DNA from: JALHMI01 sp964598535
GTDB lineage: Bacteria > Planctomycetota > Planctomycetia > Pirellulales > PALSA-1355
Length of the DNA: 64,000 nt
NCBI GenBank assembly: GCA_964598535.1
Contig: CAZRCI010000005.1
Span: forward strand, 156,646 to 220,645
Reading direction: 5' to 3'
The notes under the pieces were generated by a model. That model made no database searches. It saw only the letters and a program-made list of their open reading frames with translations, and had not been told where the DNA came from. Shown one piece after another: positions 8,680 through 17,494 of the stretch. How positions within the stretch are numbered: the stretch's first letter is position 1; each line of letters starts with the position of its first letter. The translations under genes were made by a program, and so were the position numbers.

Positions 8680-10002
8680 ATGAGCGGGATAGCGCCAAGG
8701 ACGATCGCCAGCCAACCCTGGCTGGCAATGTCTACGAGTGAACGTGCCCGTTCGACCAAGTCGGCGATTCGTGTTCTCGCCGTTGCCCTAGCGATTACCC
8801 TGGCACAGATTGGCATATGTCTCGTTGTCTCGCTGGCTGCCGGCAGTGCGGCGTCCGAGCACGCGTTTCAGGCCTTTTGCCGGCGCGATGGGTTCATGTA
8901 TGCCGCGATTGCGAGCACGGGCTACCAGTCGACCATGCCGCCGACCGCGTCGGTGAACTTCGATGAATCGAACGTTGCTTTTTTTCCTGGCTATCCGCTG
9001 GCGGGACGATTGGTGCAGCGGCTGTCGGGCGATGTGTTGCCGACGCACGCGAGCCTTGTCGTGGCGGCACAACTGGCCGCTTGGGGTTTTTGGACGTATT
9101 GGCTGATGATGTTACGGCGGCTGAACGTAAGAGGCAGCAATGGTGCGCTGCTGACTTGCGCCGCGGCATTGCATCCGGCGGCGTTTTTTCTCGTGGTGGG
9201 ATATAGCGAGTCGCTATTTCTACTTGCGCTGGTGGGGTACCTATTCTGGATTTTCAGTAGCGCGCCCGCGGCTTGGTGGTTGGCGGTACCTCATGGTTTT
9301 GTGATGACGGCGACGAGGCTCGGCGGACTCCCGCTTGCATTCTGTCCAGTGGTCGCTCAGACCATCGTGACGATATTGGCTCGACCGGCGGTGCTCGGCC
9401 AATGCCGAGGGAACCGACGGCGGATTGCGCAACTTGCAACGATCGCGGCGCTGGCAAGTCTCGGCGGGTTGGCGTTCTTCGCGTTTTGCCAAGGGCGTTT
9501 TGGAGCGTGGGATCTGTATTTTCAAACGCAGCGTGAAGGGCAGGGGGTCACGGCCGATTGGCTTTGGTTCGCAAGGCCGTCAAGCTATGCGTTTTTCGGA
9601 TCGGTGGTCCATTCGCACCTGAATTGGACGGATGACGTGAGCCGTTTGTCTGTCGGCTTGACGGTTGTTCTGCTGCTTATGGTCGCTCGCAAAGAGTGGC
9701 GGTTGGCTCGATCTGGCGATAAGGGCTGGCGAGAGCGGATCGTGCTGTACTTGTGCGCCGCGTCGCTACTGTTTGTTCATGCGGCGGGAGTCTCACCCAG
9801 GCACATGCAGAGCATGCTCAGATACTGCTATCCCGTGCATCTGTTGATGCTGCTGGCGCTGGCTCAGTGGGCTGGGAGTTCCTCTGCCTGTCTGCTCGAG
9901 CATCGGCGGGCACGTCGCTGGGGCATTGGATTCGCGATTGCAGGCGGCGCGCTCCAGTTGGTGCTCATCTACCATTACTTCCGGGGAGGGTGGGTAGCAT
10001 GA
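8680..10002 (+). CDS. GT-C mannosyltransferase-like membrane protein, PIG-V/Gpi18 family (copy 2 of 3)
   Basis: The second tandem paralogue, about 440 residues, is similar to copies 1 and 3 along its whole length: QAFCRRDGFMYAAIASTGY, NVAFFPGYPL, LVVGYSESLFLLAL and a C-terminal YHYFRGGWVA. The tryptophan before the catalytic aspartate in the other copies (WDG) is an arginine here (RDG), while the aspartate stays, which hints at a changed substrate or activity. I chose ATG 8680 because GAGG at 8667-8670 is 9 bases ahead; ATG 8671 and 8728 are in frame alternatives. Its TGA overlaps the ATG of copy 3 (ATGA at 9999-10002), so translation is coupled. Confidence 0.8.
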   Translation: MSGIAPRTIASQPWLAMSTSERARSTKSAIRVLAVALAITLAQIGICLVVSLAAGSAASEHAFQAFCRRDGFMYAAIASTGYQSTMPPTASVNFDESNVAFFPGYPLAGRLVQRLSGDVLPTHASLVVAAQLAAWGFWTYWLMMLRRLNVRGSNGALLTCAAALHPAAFFLVVGYSESLFLLALVGYLFWIFSSAPAAWWLAVPHGFVMTATRLGGLPLAFCPVVAQTIVTILARPAVLGQCRGNRRRIAQLATIAALASLGGLAFFAFCQGRFGAWDLYFQTQREGQGVTADWLWFARPSSYAFFGSVVHSHLNWTDDVSRLSVGLTVVLLLMVARKEWRLARSGDKGWRERIVLYLCAASLLFVHAAGVSPRHMQSMLRYCYPVHLLMLLALAQWAGSSSACLLEHRRARRWGIGFAIAGGALQLVLIYHYFRGGWVA

Positions 10003-11384
10003 GCGTCATCGCGAATCAAGCACCACACGCATTCGAAATCGAACATTGGACGTACAAGCGAGCGACGGTCCGCGACGACCTGGCGCGTGCTGCGTTGATT
10101 GCCCTGGGAATCGTGCTTGCGCAGATACTCTTTTTGGAGGTCGTGTCGGTGACAACCGGCGCCGATCGGATTCGTGGATTGTACGACTCGTTCTGCCGCT
10201 GGGATGGGAACCTGTACGTACAGATTGCCGAGCGCGGCTATCACGGCGATCCGCCGGGCAATCCCGTGAATTTTCAGAAATCGAATGTGGCGTTCTTCCC
10301 GGGATATCCGCTGGCTGCCCGCTGGCTACACGGTCTGCTTGGCGGAGCGATCTCGTATCGCGCGGCCATGGTGCTGAGCTCACAGTTTGCGGCTTGGGGG
10401 TTTTGGACGTACTGGCTGTTGTTTCTTGCAAGATTCGGAGCGCCGCCGAGGATGGCGGTACTTGCGACAACCATCCTATCATTGCATCCCGCGGCGTTCT
10501 TCCTGGTCGTGGCCTACAGCGAGTCACTATTTCTGACGGCTGCGCTGGGGTTCCTGTATTGGATAACGAGTTCTAGTTTGTGGCGTTGGCCGTTTGCCGC
10601 GGCGCACGGCTTGGTAATGACCGCCACGCGGATGGGCGGCGTGCCGGTGGCGCTCGCGCCGGTGGGGGCCTGGGTGTTGGCCGACGTGCTCAGCGTTAGT
10701 CCGGCGGCTTATCAGATCGCCATCGATGGGGGACGCAGCAAGCTGGCCGCCTTGTGGGCCTCGTTGCATGCGGCGGCCCGTTGCATCGTCGCGGATCGGG
10801 GCCGGATGCTGCCGCTTGCGTTGCTTGCGGCTGTCGCTTCGCTTGGCGTGACGAGCTTCTTCGCCTACTGCCACTGGCAGTTTGGCGCGTGGAATCTGTA
10901 CATGCAGACACAGAAGGCCGGCTGGAATCTTGCGGCCGATTGGCTATGGCTACTGCGACCGGAGAACTACGTGTTTTTGGCATCCACCTGGCATCCGAAT
11001 GTCGTATGGCCCGATGATCTGAGCCGGTTTGCCGTGTTGGTCACCTTGATCGCCTTTGGGCTGATCGTGCGATACGAGGTGCGTCTGGCTCGGTCGGGCG
11101 ATGATGGCTGGCGACGGCGGTCGGTGTTCTATCTAGCCTCGGCCGGAATGTTCTTTCTACACGCCGCCGGCGTCTCGCCGATCTTGATGAAGAGCATGAT
11201 TCGGTATTCGTTTGGCGTACACGCATTGTTGTTGCTTGCCGTGGTGCAGATGGCGATCGAACGTCAGATGCTGCTGGCATTTACTCGCCGGCAATTGCGC
11301 TGGCTGCTTGCCGGTCTTGTGGCGGTTGCCATGCTGCAAACGGCCATTGCGTGGCGGTTCTTTAGCAACGTGTGGGTTGCCTGA
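9999..11384 (+). CDS. GT-C mannosyltransferase-like membrane protein, PIG-V/Gpi18 family (copy 3 of 3)
   Basis: The third paralogue, 461 residues, starts inside the stop codon of copy 2. The frame is open further upstream (to 9753) only because it reads through copy 2 in another frame; the ATG at 9999 is the sensible start. The motif CRWDGNLYVQIAERGY lies at residues 66-81 and NVAFFPGYPL at about 96-105, followed by repeated hydrophobic helices including WGFWTYWLLFLARF and a C-terminal FFSNVWVA. It retains the WDG triad. The next gene is convergent, so the operon ends here. The acceptor sugar or lipid is unknown. Confidence 0.82.
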   Translation: MSVIANQAPHAFEIEHWTYKRATVRDDLARAALIALGIVLAQILFLEVVSVTTGADRIRGLYDSFCRWDGNLYVQIAERGYHGDPPGNPVNFQKSNVAFFPGYPLAARWLHGLLGGAISYRAAMVLSSQFAAWGFWTYWLLFLARFGAPPRMAVLATTILSLHPAAFFLVVAYSESLFLTAALGFLYWITSSSLWRWPFAAAHGLVMTATRMGGVPVALAPVGAWVLADVLSVSPAAYQIAIDGGRSKLAALWASLHAAARCIVADRGRMLPLALLAAVASLGVTSFFAYCHWQFGAWNLYMQTQKAGWNLAADWLWLLRPENYVFLASTWHPNVVWPDDLSRFAVLVTLIAFGLIVRYEVRLARSGDDGWRRRSVFYLASAGMFFLHAAGVSPILMKSMIRYSFGVHALLLLAVVQMAIERQMLLAFTRRQLRWLLAGLVAVAMLQTAIAWRFFSNVWVA

Positions 11385-11468
11385 CGGTCGCTTCGGCGTC
11401 TCGGTAAGTACGATTCTCCTTGTGAATTTGAGACGAAGAATAGCTACTCGTTCTCGATGTCAACGCGG

Positions 11469-12449
11469 CTACTTGAGTGATGCGCCAATCGCATCAAAGA
11501 TTGCTTTGATCACCGCGATGGTCTGTTCTTGATCGGCGCGGCCGTCGGGGTTGTTGTAGAACACCTCAAGAGTGTACCAGTGGCCATTCTTGTGATGAAG
11601 AAGCCAATTGCCGGCCAGGAGCTGGTCTTCCGAGCCGCCCTTGAAGCCGACAAACGGCCACTCGGTGGCGTCGTGCGGCAACTTCGGGTCGACGGCCAGA
11701 ATGGCGCGGAGCGGATGGGCCGGTTGTTTCTCGTGGGTGTTTTTTTGTAGCCAGGCAAGCGCATGGGCCATGTCGATCGGCGTGGCGTACCACTCGGCGA
11801 GTGGATAGGCCGCGGCGTCGAAATCGAGCGACTCGTAGTCGGGGATGCCTTGGTCAAGCCTGGTGAGCAAGACGCGTTTTCCCGTATCGTCGAGTTTCGC
11901 GTATTCCTGGCCGAGCAGGCCGGTGTTCTTGTCGCGAAGCATCGTCATCTCGCGGGTATTAAGCAGCGGGGTATTCCAGGCGGCGTGGGAGCCGATCATG
12001 GTCTCCATCTGCTGCTCGATCCGCTGCCGATCCAATAGGTAATGCAAATGGTCGGTCGCGGTGTTGTCGCTGATTGAGATCATCTTTAGAGCCAGGGTGT
12101 GCAGTGTGACCGGTGAGCCCGCGGGCCAGTCGGCCATTTCGCTGTGTGGAGGGCCGAGCAATTCGGCCTGGAGTCGCATGACGTTGTCGATCTCGCGGCG
12201 ATGCTCGTTCAGTTCGGCGGCGAGGGCGCCAAGGATGAAGAGTTTGAAGCTGGAGCCGATGGCAAAGCGATCGCCTTGCCGTACGCCGTAGATCAGCTTC
12301 GGACCATTGTCGGTGAGTTCGCAAAAAGCAAAGCCTGTGCGGCCCGGTAGCTTGGCAAGCTCGCGTTCCGCAACCGCGTTGACGTCGGCATCTGGTTGGG
12401 AAGTGGGGGGAGCCGAAAGCAACATCGCAATCAAGGCGGTGACGAGCAT
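11469..12449 (-). CDS. Class A beta-lactamase-like serine hydrolase, exported
   Basis: A 326-residue protein of the serine beta-lactamase/DD-peptidase fold with a short hydrophobic N-terminus (MLVTALIAMLLSAPP) that looks like a signal peptide. The three motifs of the fold are present: SSFK at residues 66-69 (nucleophile serine and general base lysine), SDN at 127-129 and KGG at 270-272 in place of KTG. The omega-loop glutamate motif ExxLN of true class A enzymes is not visible in the expected region, where NTPLLNTREM is found. A role as a DD-peptidase-like or other hydrolase is therefore as likely as beta-lactam resistance. It converges on the GT-C operon. The 294 bases between it and the divergent gene at 12744 hold no convincing gene. 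Confidence 0.78.
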   Translation of the reverse strand: MLVTALIAMLLSAPPTSQPDADVNAVAERELAKLPGRTGFAFCELTDNGPKLIYGVRQGDRFAIGSSFKLFILGALAAELNEHRREIDNVMRLQAELLGPPHSEMADWPAGSPVTLHTLALKMISISDNTATDHLHYLLDRQRIEQQMETMIGSHAAWNTPLLNTREMTMLRDKNTGLLGQEYAKLDDTGKRVLLTRLDQGIPDYESLDFDAAAYPLAEWYATPIDMAHALAWLQKNTHEKQPAHPLRAILAVDPKLPHDATEWPFVGFKGGSEDQLLAGNWLLHHKNGHWYTLEVFYNNPDGRADQEQTIAVIKAIFDAIGASLK

Positions 12450-12743
12450 ACAGGGTACTCCAGCAGATGGACGGCAAGTGGCGTTATGACGGTCGTGGGC
12501 TTATGCACGGCTCTTGAAGCTTACGAGCGCGGAAAGAACGATGGCGGTCTGTGAATTGGCGTGAACGCGAGGAGGATTGCTGGCACGCCGGTGGACAAGA
12601 TCGTACGGATTGTAACGTCCTGGCGCGATGGTCTGGTGCGGCGGATGACAGCATGTAAGCGGGCATGACTTATGTTTTGTCTAGGCAATCACGGAGCAGC
12701 CGGGATTGCGATACCGTTTTTTGCAAAGCCGGGAACCCGCAAC

Positions 12744-13724
12744 ATGTCATCCTGCTATTTGCCCGACTGGACTCCTGAGCAATATCGCGCTTTGGAAAAT
12801 GAAATTCTGTTGGCTCCTCACTTCTTGCACGCCACAAGCTTGTTCGACGATGACAGTCTGATTCGGATCCTGGATAAGCATCCGCAGCGCGACCTTGGCA
12901 TTAATACGATGGGCTACAGCCACACGGAGTTCGAGTGGCGCGAGGGCGATCGCAATGGGGTCTCCAGCGAGGTGTTGCTCGACTTGGTAAAACGCGGACG
13001 TTTGTGGCTCAACGTGCGCAAAGTGCTCGTCCATCATGCGGACATTCGCGATGCGGTTAATTCGATCTATGACGCGCTGGAGTCGCGAGTTCCGCACTTC
13101 ACTGCCGAGCAGCGGTCGGCAAATTTGCTAATATCTTCGCCAGGCGCGCTCGTTCATTACCATCTCGATACGCCCGTGAATATGCTCTGGCACATCCGCG
13201 GCATGAAACGCGTTTGGGTTTATTCGCTCGATCCGAAGCTTGTGGCGCAAGAAAACATCGAAGGCATTTACTCTGGCGAGTTTGCCGAAGACCTGCCCTA
13301 TGAGACCTGGTACGACGACTACGCACAGGTATTCGATGTTAAGCCAGGCGAGATGCTGACCTGGCCGCAGAACACGCCGCATCGGGTGACAAATCTGGAT
13401 GGCATGAATGTTTCGCTATCGACCGAACACAAAAATGTTCGAGCGTTGCGGCGCGGAAATGTCCACCTCGCTAATCAGTATTTGCGGCGCACGTTCGGAT
13501 TGCCATGCCGTTCGATGGAGATCGACGGTCCGGTGGCGCACCTGAAGCAAGCGGTTATTCGGCTTGCTCGCAGACTTCCTGGCGCGAAGACCACGCCGAA
13601 GAAGCGCGGCATCGATTACCCGGTGAGTTTTCGGGTCGACCCGGATGCTCCACTGGGATTTACGCTGATCCACGGCTCGGTCGATCACGACGAGCACGCC
13701 CTCGCAGATCCGGTTGGCGCATAG
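12744..13724 (+). CDS. JmjC/cupin-like Fe(II)-dependent oxygenase-type protein
   Basis: A 326-residue cytoplasmic protein with a cupin-like (JmjC-type) core. The metal triad is visible as HLD (His140, Asp142) and a later His213 in TPHRVTN, with a lysine-rich strand (MKRVWVY, 154-160) between them that would carry the basic residue binding 2-oxoglutarate. I chose ATG 12744; the frame is open to 12672 but the extension lacks family features. Bacterial relatives hydroxylate amino acid residues or small molecules. It is followed in the same direction by a GNAT, a carboxylate-amine ligase and an amidohydrolase. Which substrate it modifies is unknown. Confidence 0.65.
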   Translation: MSSCYLPDWTPEQYRALENEILLAPHFLHATSLFDDDSLIRILDKHPQRDLGINTMGYSHTEFEWREGDRNGVSSEVLLDLVKRGRLWLNVRKVLVHHADIRDAVNSIYDALESRVPHFTAEQRSANLLISSPGALVHYHLDTPVNMLWHIRGMKRVWVYSLDPKLVAQENIEGIYSGEFAEDLPYETWYDDYAQVFDVKPGEMLTWPQNTPHRVTNLDGMNVSLSTEHKNVRALRRGNVHLANQYLRRTFGLPCRSMEIDGPVAHLKQAVIRLARRLPGAKTTPKKRGIDYPVSFRVDPDAPLGFTLIHGSVDHDEHALADPVGA

Positions 13725-13860
13725 GCATCCACATGGTGAGAGAATCGTTGCGATCTCGGAGCCGCCGGCCGTATCGAGGACGATAGTCGTGACTCGACAT
13801 TGGCCGCCGACCGTGTTATTTCCACATCAAAACTAAAGCCTAGCGGACGCAAAATATCCC

Positions 13861-15000
13861 ATGCGAATCGAACTGCTCACGTCAAGCGACGAACTACAGC
13901 ATGCAGCGGATGCGTGGCGCGCATTGGCGCGCGATGCAGTATTTGCGAGCCCTGATTGGCTCATTCCTTGGTGGATTCATTTGGGCTCGCGCCCGAGTCC
14001 CGAAGTTCGGGCTCCGCGGCTGGCGACGCTCGCCGTGCGAGATTCAGATAACGAACTAGTGGCCCTTGTGCCTTGGTACCTCGATGAATCGCGGCTCCAC
14101 GGGCGGACGCTCCGGCTTCTCGGATCGGGGAAAGCCTGCACCGACTATTTAACGATTCCGTGTCGGCAGGGTGACGAAGCCGAGGTCGCAGACGCCATTG
14201 CCGATTGGTTGCTGGACAACCAGGGACGATTGGATTTTGGATGGGATTTGCTCGTACTCGAAGCGATCCATCTCGCCGATCCGATGTATTCACGACTGCT
14301 TGAACGGCTGTCCGGCCGAGGTGCTATCAGCAGCACTCGACCGGTTGGCAATTGTTGGCGCGCGCCGATACCCGACAATTGGGAAGATTATCTTACCATG
14401 TTGTCCAAGACGAATCGTAAGCGAGCACGTCGGCTCAAGCGTGACTTCTTTCAGACGGGCCGCGCGCGAGTGGTCCGGACAACGAATCCAGAGGAGCTTG
14501 TCAACGCATACGAGTTGCTGGTGAAGCTTCATACCAAGCGTTGGCAATCGCGCGGCGAAGCGGGTATTTTCGCGGACGCCGGCGTACTGGAATTCCATCG
14601 CGATGCCACGGCCCGCCTGCTCGCGACCGGGCAACTGTGGCTTGCGTCGCTCGAATTAGACGGCCGCCAAATAGGTTCGGAATATTGCATCGCCGCAGGC
14701 ACGACACTGTATTCGTATCAATCCGGCCTTGATCCAGAGATGATCTCGCTCGAGCCCGGAGCTCTCTTGGTCGTGGCGACGGTCGAGGAGATGATCGAGC
14801 GGCGCTATACGGGGTTCGACCTGTTGCGTGGCGATGAGCCGTACAAGCGGGAGTGGCGGGGAGTGCCGTCGCCGATTCACGATGTACGCGTGCTGCCAGG
14901 CAACTGGAATGGCCGCTTGCGGCAATCTCTCTGGCAAGCCGCGGTTAGCGCGAAGGATCTGCTCCGCGCGGGGCGCGACGCCATGTTGAACGCAAAGTAA
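13861..15000 (+). CDS. CelD/BcsL family GNAT acetyltransferase
   Basis: A 379-residue GNAT-fold protein of the CelD/BcsL type, related to FemAB aminoacyl transferases. The N-terminal part has the typical ASPDWLIPWW segment (about 36-45), the middle has the basic SKTNRKRARRLKRDF segment, and the C-terminal half contains the acyl-CoA-binding GNAT core with GSEYCIAAG, YSYQSGLDPE and a closing FDLLRGDEPYKREW motif that is diagnostic of this family. Members are often found in exopolysaccharide loci and are thought to acylate cell-surface glycans. The start ATG at 13861 fits the family. The spacing from the cupin gene (136 bases) leaves room for its own promoter. Confidence 0.85.
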   Translation: MRIELLTSSDELQHAADAWRALARDAVFASPDWLIPWWIHLGSRPSPEVRAPRLATLAVRDSDNELVALVPWYLDESRLHGRTLRLLGSGKACTDYLTIPCRQGDEAEVADAIADWLLDNQGRLDFGWDLLVLEAIHLADPMYSRLLERLSGRGAISSTRPVGNCWRAPIPDNWEDYLTMLSKTNRKRARRLKRDFFQTGRARVVRTTNPEELVNAYELLVKLHTKRWQSRGEAGIFADAGVLEFHRDATARLLATGQLWLASLELDGRQIGSEYCIAAGTTLYSYQSGLDPEMISLEPGALLVVATVEEMIERRYTGFDLLRGDEPYKREWRGVPSPIHDVRVLPGNWNGRLRQSLWQAAVSAKDLLRAGRDAMLNAK

Positions 15001-15100
15001 ATGAAATTGGACTCGATCGGCACACTCGCCCTGACGCGGCTCGCCGTTAGAATGAGTACGGTTCGGGAAATCGCCGTTTGCTCAAGGATTGGACGCCGCC

Positions 15101-16246
15101 ATGGAACCGATCGCATTCAACGCCAACCGAGATCCGACCATTGGCGTCGAGCTTGAATTGGCGCTCGTCGATGGTGAATCGATGGCACTGTCCAGTTCGA
15201 TCCAGCGCGTGCTCGAACGGATTCCAACCGAGTATGCCGCCAACATCAAGCCCGAGTTGATGCAGTCCTACGTCGAGATCAACACCGACGTATGCCATAC
15301 GGTTGACGAGGCGGATGCCGACCTTCGCAAGAAGATCTGCATGCTGGAACAGGCAACCGACAGCCTGGGCCTACGGCTGTATTGGTCGGGTACCCATCCG
15401 TTTTCGCACTGGCAGGATCAACAAATCTCGCCCTCGGAGCGATACCACCGGTTGGTGGATATGTTGCAAGACATGGCTCGGCAGCTTGTTTGCTTTGGAC
15501 TGCACGTGCATGTGGGGGTCGACTCGGGCGACAAGGCCGTGATGATCTGCGACCGAATCATGCGGCATTTACCACTGCTGTTGGCACTGAGTTCCAACAG
15601 CCCCTGGTGGGAAGGACGCGTGTCTGGCCTGAAGTCGCACCGGGCGAAGATTATGGAGGGATTACCCACGGCAGGGTTGCCGCCCCTGATGCGCAATTGG
15701 AGTGAATATGTGTGGCTGGTGCGTCACCTGATCGAGACCGGTTTCATCGATTCGATTCGCGAGATCTGGTGGGACGTTCGTCCGCATCACAACTTTGGCA
15801 CCGTCGAGGTGCGAATGTGTGATATTCCGGGTAACCTGGAGGACAGCCTGGCGCTGGCCGCGCTGATACAATGTCTGGTCAAGGCGCTGTCGGACGAAAT
15901 CGATCGTGGTACGTATCAGCACGATTGCCACCCGATGATGGTTCGTCAGAACAAGTGGCGGGCAAGCCGCTATGGGATTGATGCCCTTTTGATCGACCCG
16001 TTGACGTTCGAACCTCACAGCGTGCCGGACATTGCGAAGAGCCTGGTCCAACGTTTACGGCCAGTGGCCGCGCAGTTGCGGTGCGAGGCTTGGCTCGATC
16101 GCGTGGTAAAACTGTCGCACGGTCCGGGCTGGGCCGATCGACAGCTTGCGGCGTTGCAACGGGCGGCCGCACCCGCAGAGGTCGTTCGCATGTTTTCGGC
16201 GGAGTCGCGGTTGAGTCCTACGCCCATGCCCTTGCCATCAAATTAA
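15101..16246 (+). CDS. Carboxylate-amine ligase, YbdK/GCS2 family
   Basis: A 381-residue member of the glutamate-cysteine-ligase-like family GCS2 (YbdK type). Family features include TIGVELELALVD near the N-terminus, LMQSYVEINT, the ACxGLHVHVG-type strand seen here as CFGLHVHVGVD, and the HHNFGTVEVRMCD segment towards the C-terminus. YbdK has weak ATP-dependent gamma-glutamyl ligation activity, so the natural substrates are open. The ATG at 15101 is preceded by AAGGA (15084-15088); TTG 15089 is in frame. The stop is 18 bases before the amidohydrolase gene, indicating one operon. A link to peptide or peptide-like amide turnover is inferred from the pairing. Confidence 0.88.
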   Translation: MEPIAFNANRDPTIGVELELALVDGESMALSSSIQRVLERIPTEYAANIKPELMQSYVEINTDVCHTVDEADADLRKKICMLEQATDSLGLRLYWSGTHPFSHWQDQQISPSERYHRLVDMLQDMARQLVCFGLHVHVGVDSGDKAVMICDRIMRHLPLLLALSSNSPWWEGRVSGLKSHRAKIMEGLPTAGLPPLMRNWSEYVWLVRHLIETGFIDSIREIWWDVRPHHNFGTVEVRMCDIPGNLEDSLALAALIQCLVKALSDEIDRGTYQHDCHPMMVRQNKWRASRYGIDALLIDPLTFEPHSVPDIAKSLVQRLRPVAAQLRCEAWLDRVVKLSHGPGWADRQLAALQRAAAPAEVVRMFSAESRLSPTPMPLPSN

Positions 16247-16264
16247 CTCGAACCCGCCAGAGAG

Positions 16265-17446
16265 ATGTTTCAAGACGCTTCGCAGATTCAAACCTCGCCG
16301 CTGTTCGCGGAACTGGTTGCGGCACGCCGCGACCTGCATGCCCATCCGGAGTTGAGCTGGCAAGAACAACGCACGGCGGGGCGAGTAAGGGCCTGGCTTG
16401 ACCGGTTAGGGATCCCTTACCGATGCGGTGTCGCCGGTACTGGCGTTGTCGCTGATTTATCTGGTGGCGCCGGTCCCAGGATCGCACTGCGAGCCGACAT
16501 GGATGCGCTTCCCGTACAAGAAGAGACGGGCGTGTCGTTTGCTTCGCAAACGGCAGGCGTGATGCACGCTTGCGGGCACGATGCGCACACGGCAATGCTC
16601 TTGGGGGCGGCCACGCTCTTGGCGGCCGACCGTGGACTGCCGGCGCCGGTGCGGTTGATTTTCCAACCCGCCGAGGAGACGGGCGCCGGGGCGTCGGCAA
16701 TGATGGCCGAGGGAGTACTCGATGACGTGGCCATGATCTTTGGCGGTCACGTCGACCGGCATTTTCCGGCTGGAACGATTGCCGTTACGGATGGGCCGGT
16801 GAACGCTTCGAGCGATAGCTTCACGATTCGCATCACGGGGCGTGGAGGTCACGCCGCTCGACCGCATGAAACGGTGGATGCCGTTGTGGTAGGTTCGCTT
16901 CTGGTGATGGCCCTTCAGACGATCGTCTCGCGCGAGGTAAATCCGGCTTCGCCATCGGTCGTGACGGTGGGGCGTTTTGACGCCGGTAGCGCACACAACG
17001 TGATTGCCGGCCAGGCCGTGCTCGAAGGCTCAATTCGGGCGCAGGATTCCCTGGTGCGCGAGGCGCTCCAACGCTCGATCGAACGGATTGCGCGTTCCAT
17101 CGGACAATTGCACGGCGCACAGATTGAATTTTCGATCGGGCAGGGGACGCCGCCGCTGGTGAATCCGCCGGAGTGTACGGCGATTGCCCGTCGCGCTGCC
17201 GCGGCGGCCGTGGGACTCGAACGCGTGACGCGCATGGAATTGGCTAGCATGGGCGGCGAGGATTTCAGCTACTTTCTCGAACGGGTGCCCGGCTGTTATG
17301 TGCGTTTTGGCACTGCTACCGAGGGAGTCGAGCAATTTCCCGCCCATTCGAGCAAGTTCAACATTGATGAGCAGGTGCTGGCCGTGGGCGCGGCGTTCTT
17401 TCACGCCGTCGCACGCACCGCGGGACAGGCGATGCTCGGGACGTAA
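16265..17446 (+). CDS. M20 family amidohydrolase (N-acyl amino acid/peptide hydrolase)
   Basis: A 393-residue M20D peptidase-like amidohydrolase. Metal and catalytic motifs are present: RADMDALPVQEE (first aspartate), MHACGHDAHTAML with the zinc-binding Cys/His/Asp cluster, FQPAEETGAG (catalytic glutamate) and a C-terminal GGEDFSYFLE. The lid domain with GRGGHAARPHETVDA, whose His helps bind substrate, is also clear. The family hydrolyses N-acyl amino acids, hippurate or indole-amino-acid conjugates in the cytoplasm. Directly downstream of the YbdK-like ligase, it could undo or trim an amide formed by that enzyme; this is inference. The convergent gene begins 48 bases later. Confidence 0.9.
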   Translation: MFQDASQIQTSPLFAELVAARRDLHAHPELSWQEQRTAGRVRAWLDRLGIPYRCGVAGTGVVADLSGGAGPRIALRADMDALPVQEETGVSFASQTAGVMHACGHDAHTAMLLGAATLLAADRGLPAPVRLIFQPAEETGAGASAMMAEGVLDDVAMIFGGHVDRHFPAGTIAVTDGPVNASSDSFTIRITGRGGHAARPHETVDAVVVGSLLVMALQTIVSREVNPASPSVVTVGRFDAGSAHNVIAGQAVLEGSIRAQDSLVREALQRSIERIARSIGQLHGAQIEFSIGQGTPPLVNPPECTAIARRAAAAAVGLERVTRMELASMGGEDFSYFLERVPGCYVRFGTATEGVEQFPAHSSKFNIDEQVLAVGAAFFHAVARTAGQAMLGT

Positions 17447-17494
17447 GCGAATATCGACGCCGCAGAGTTGTCCATTCGATGGCGGGCGCTATTT

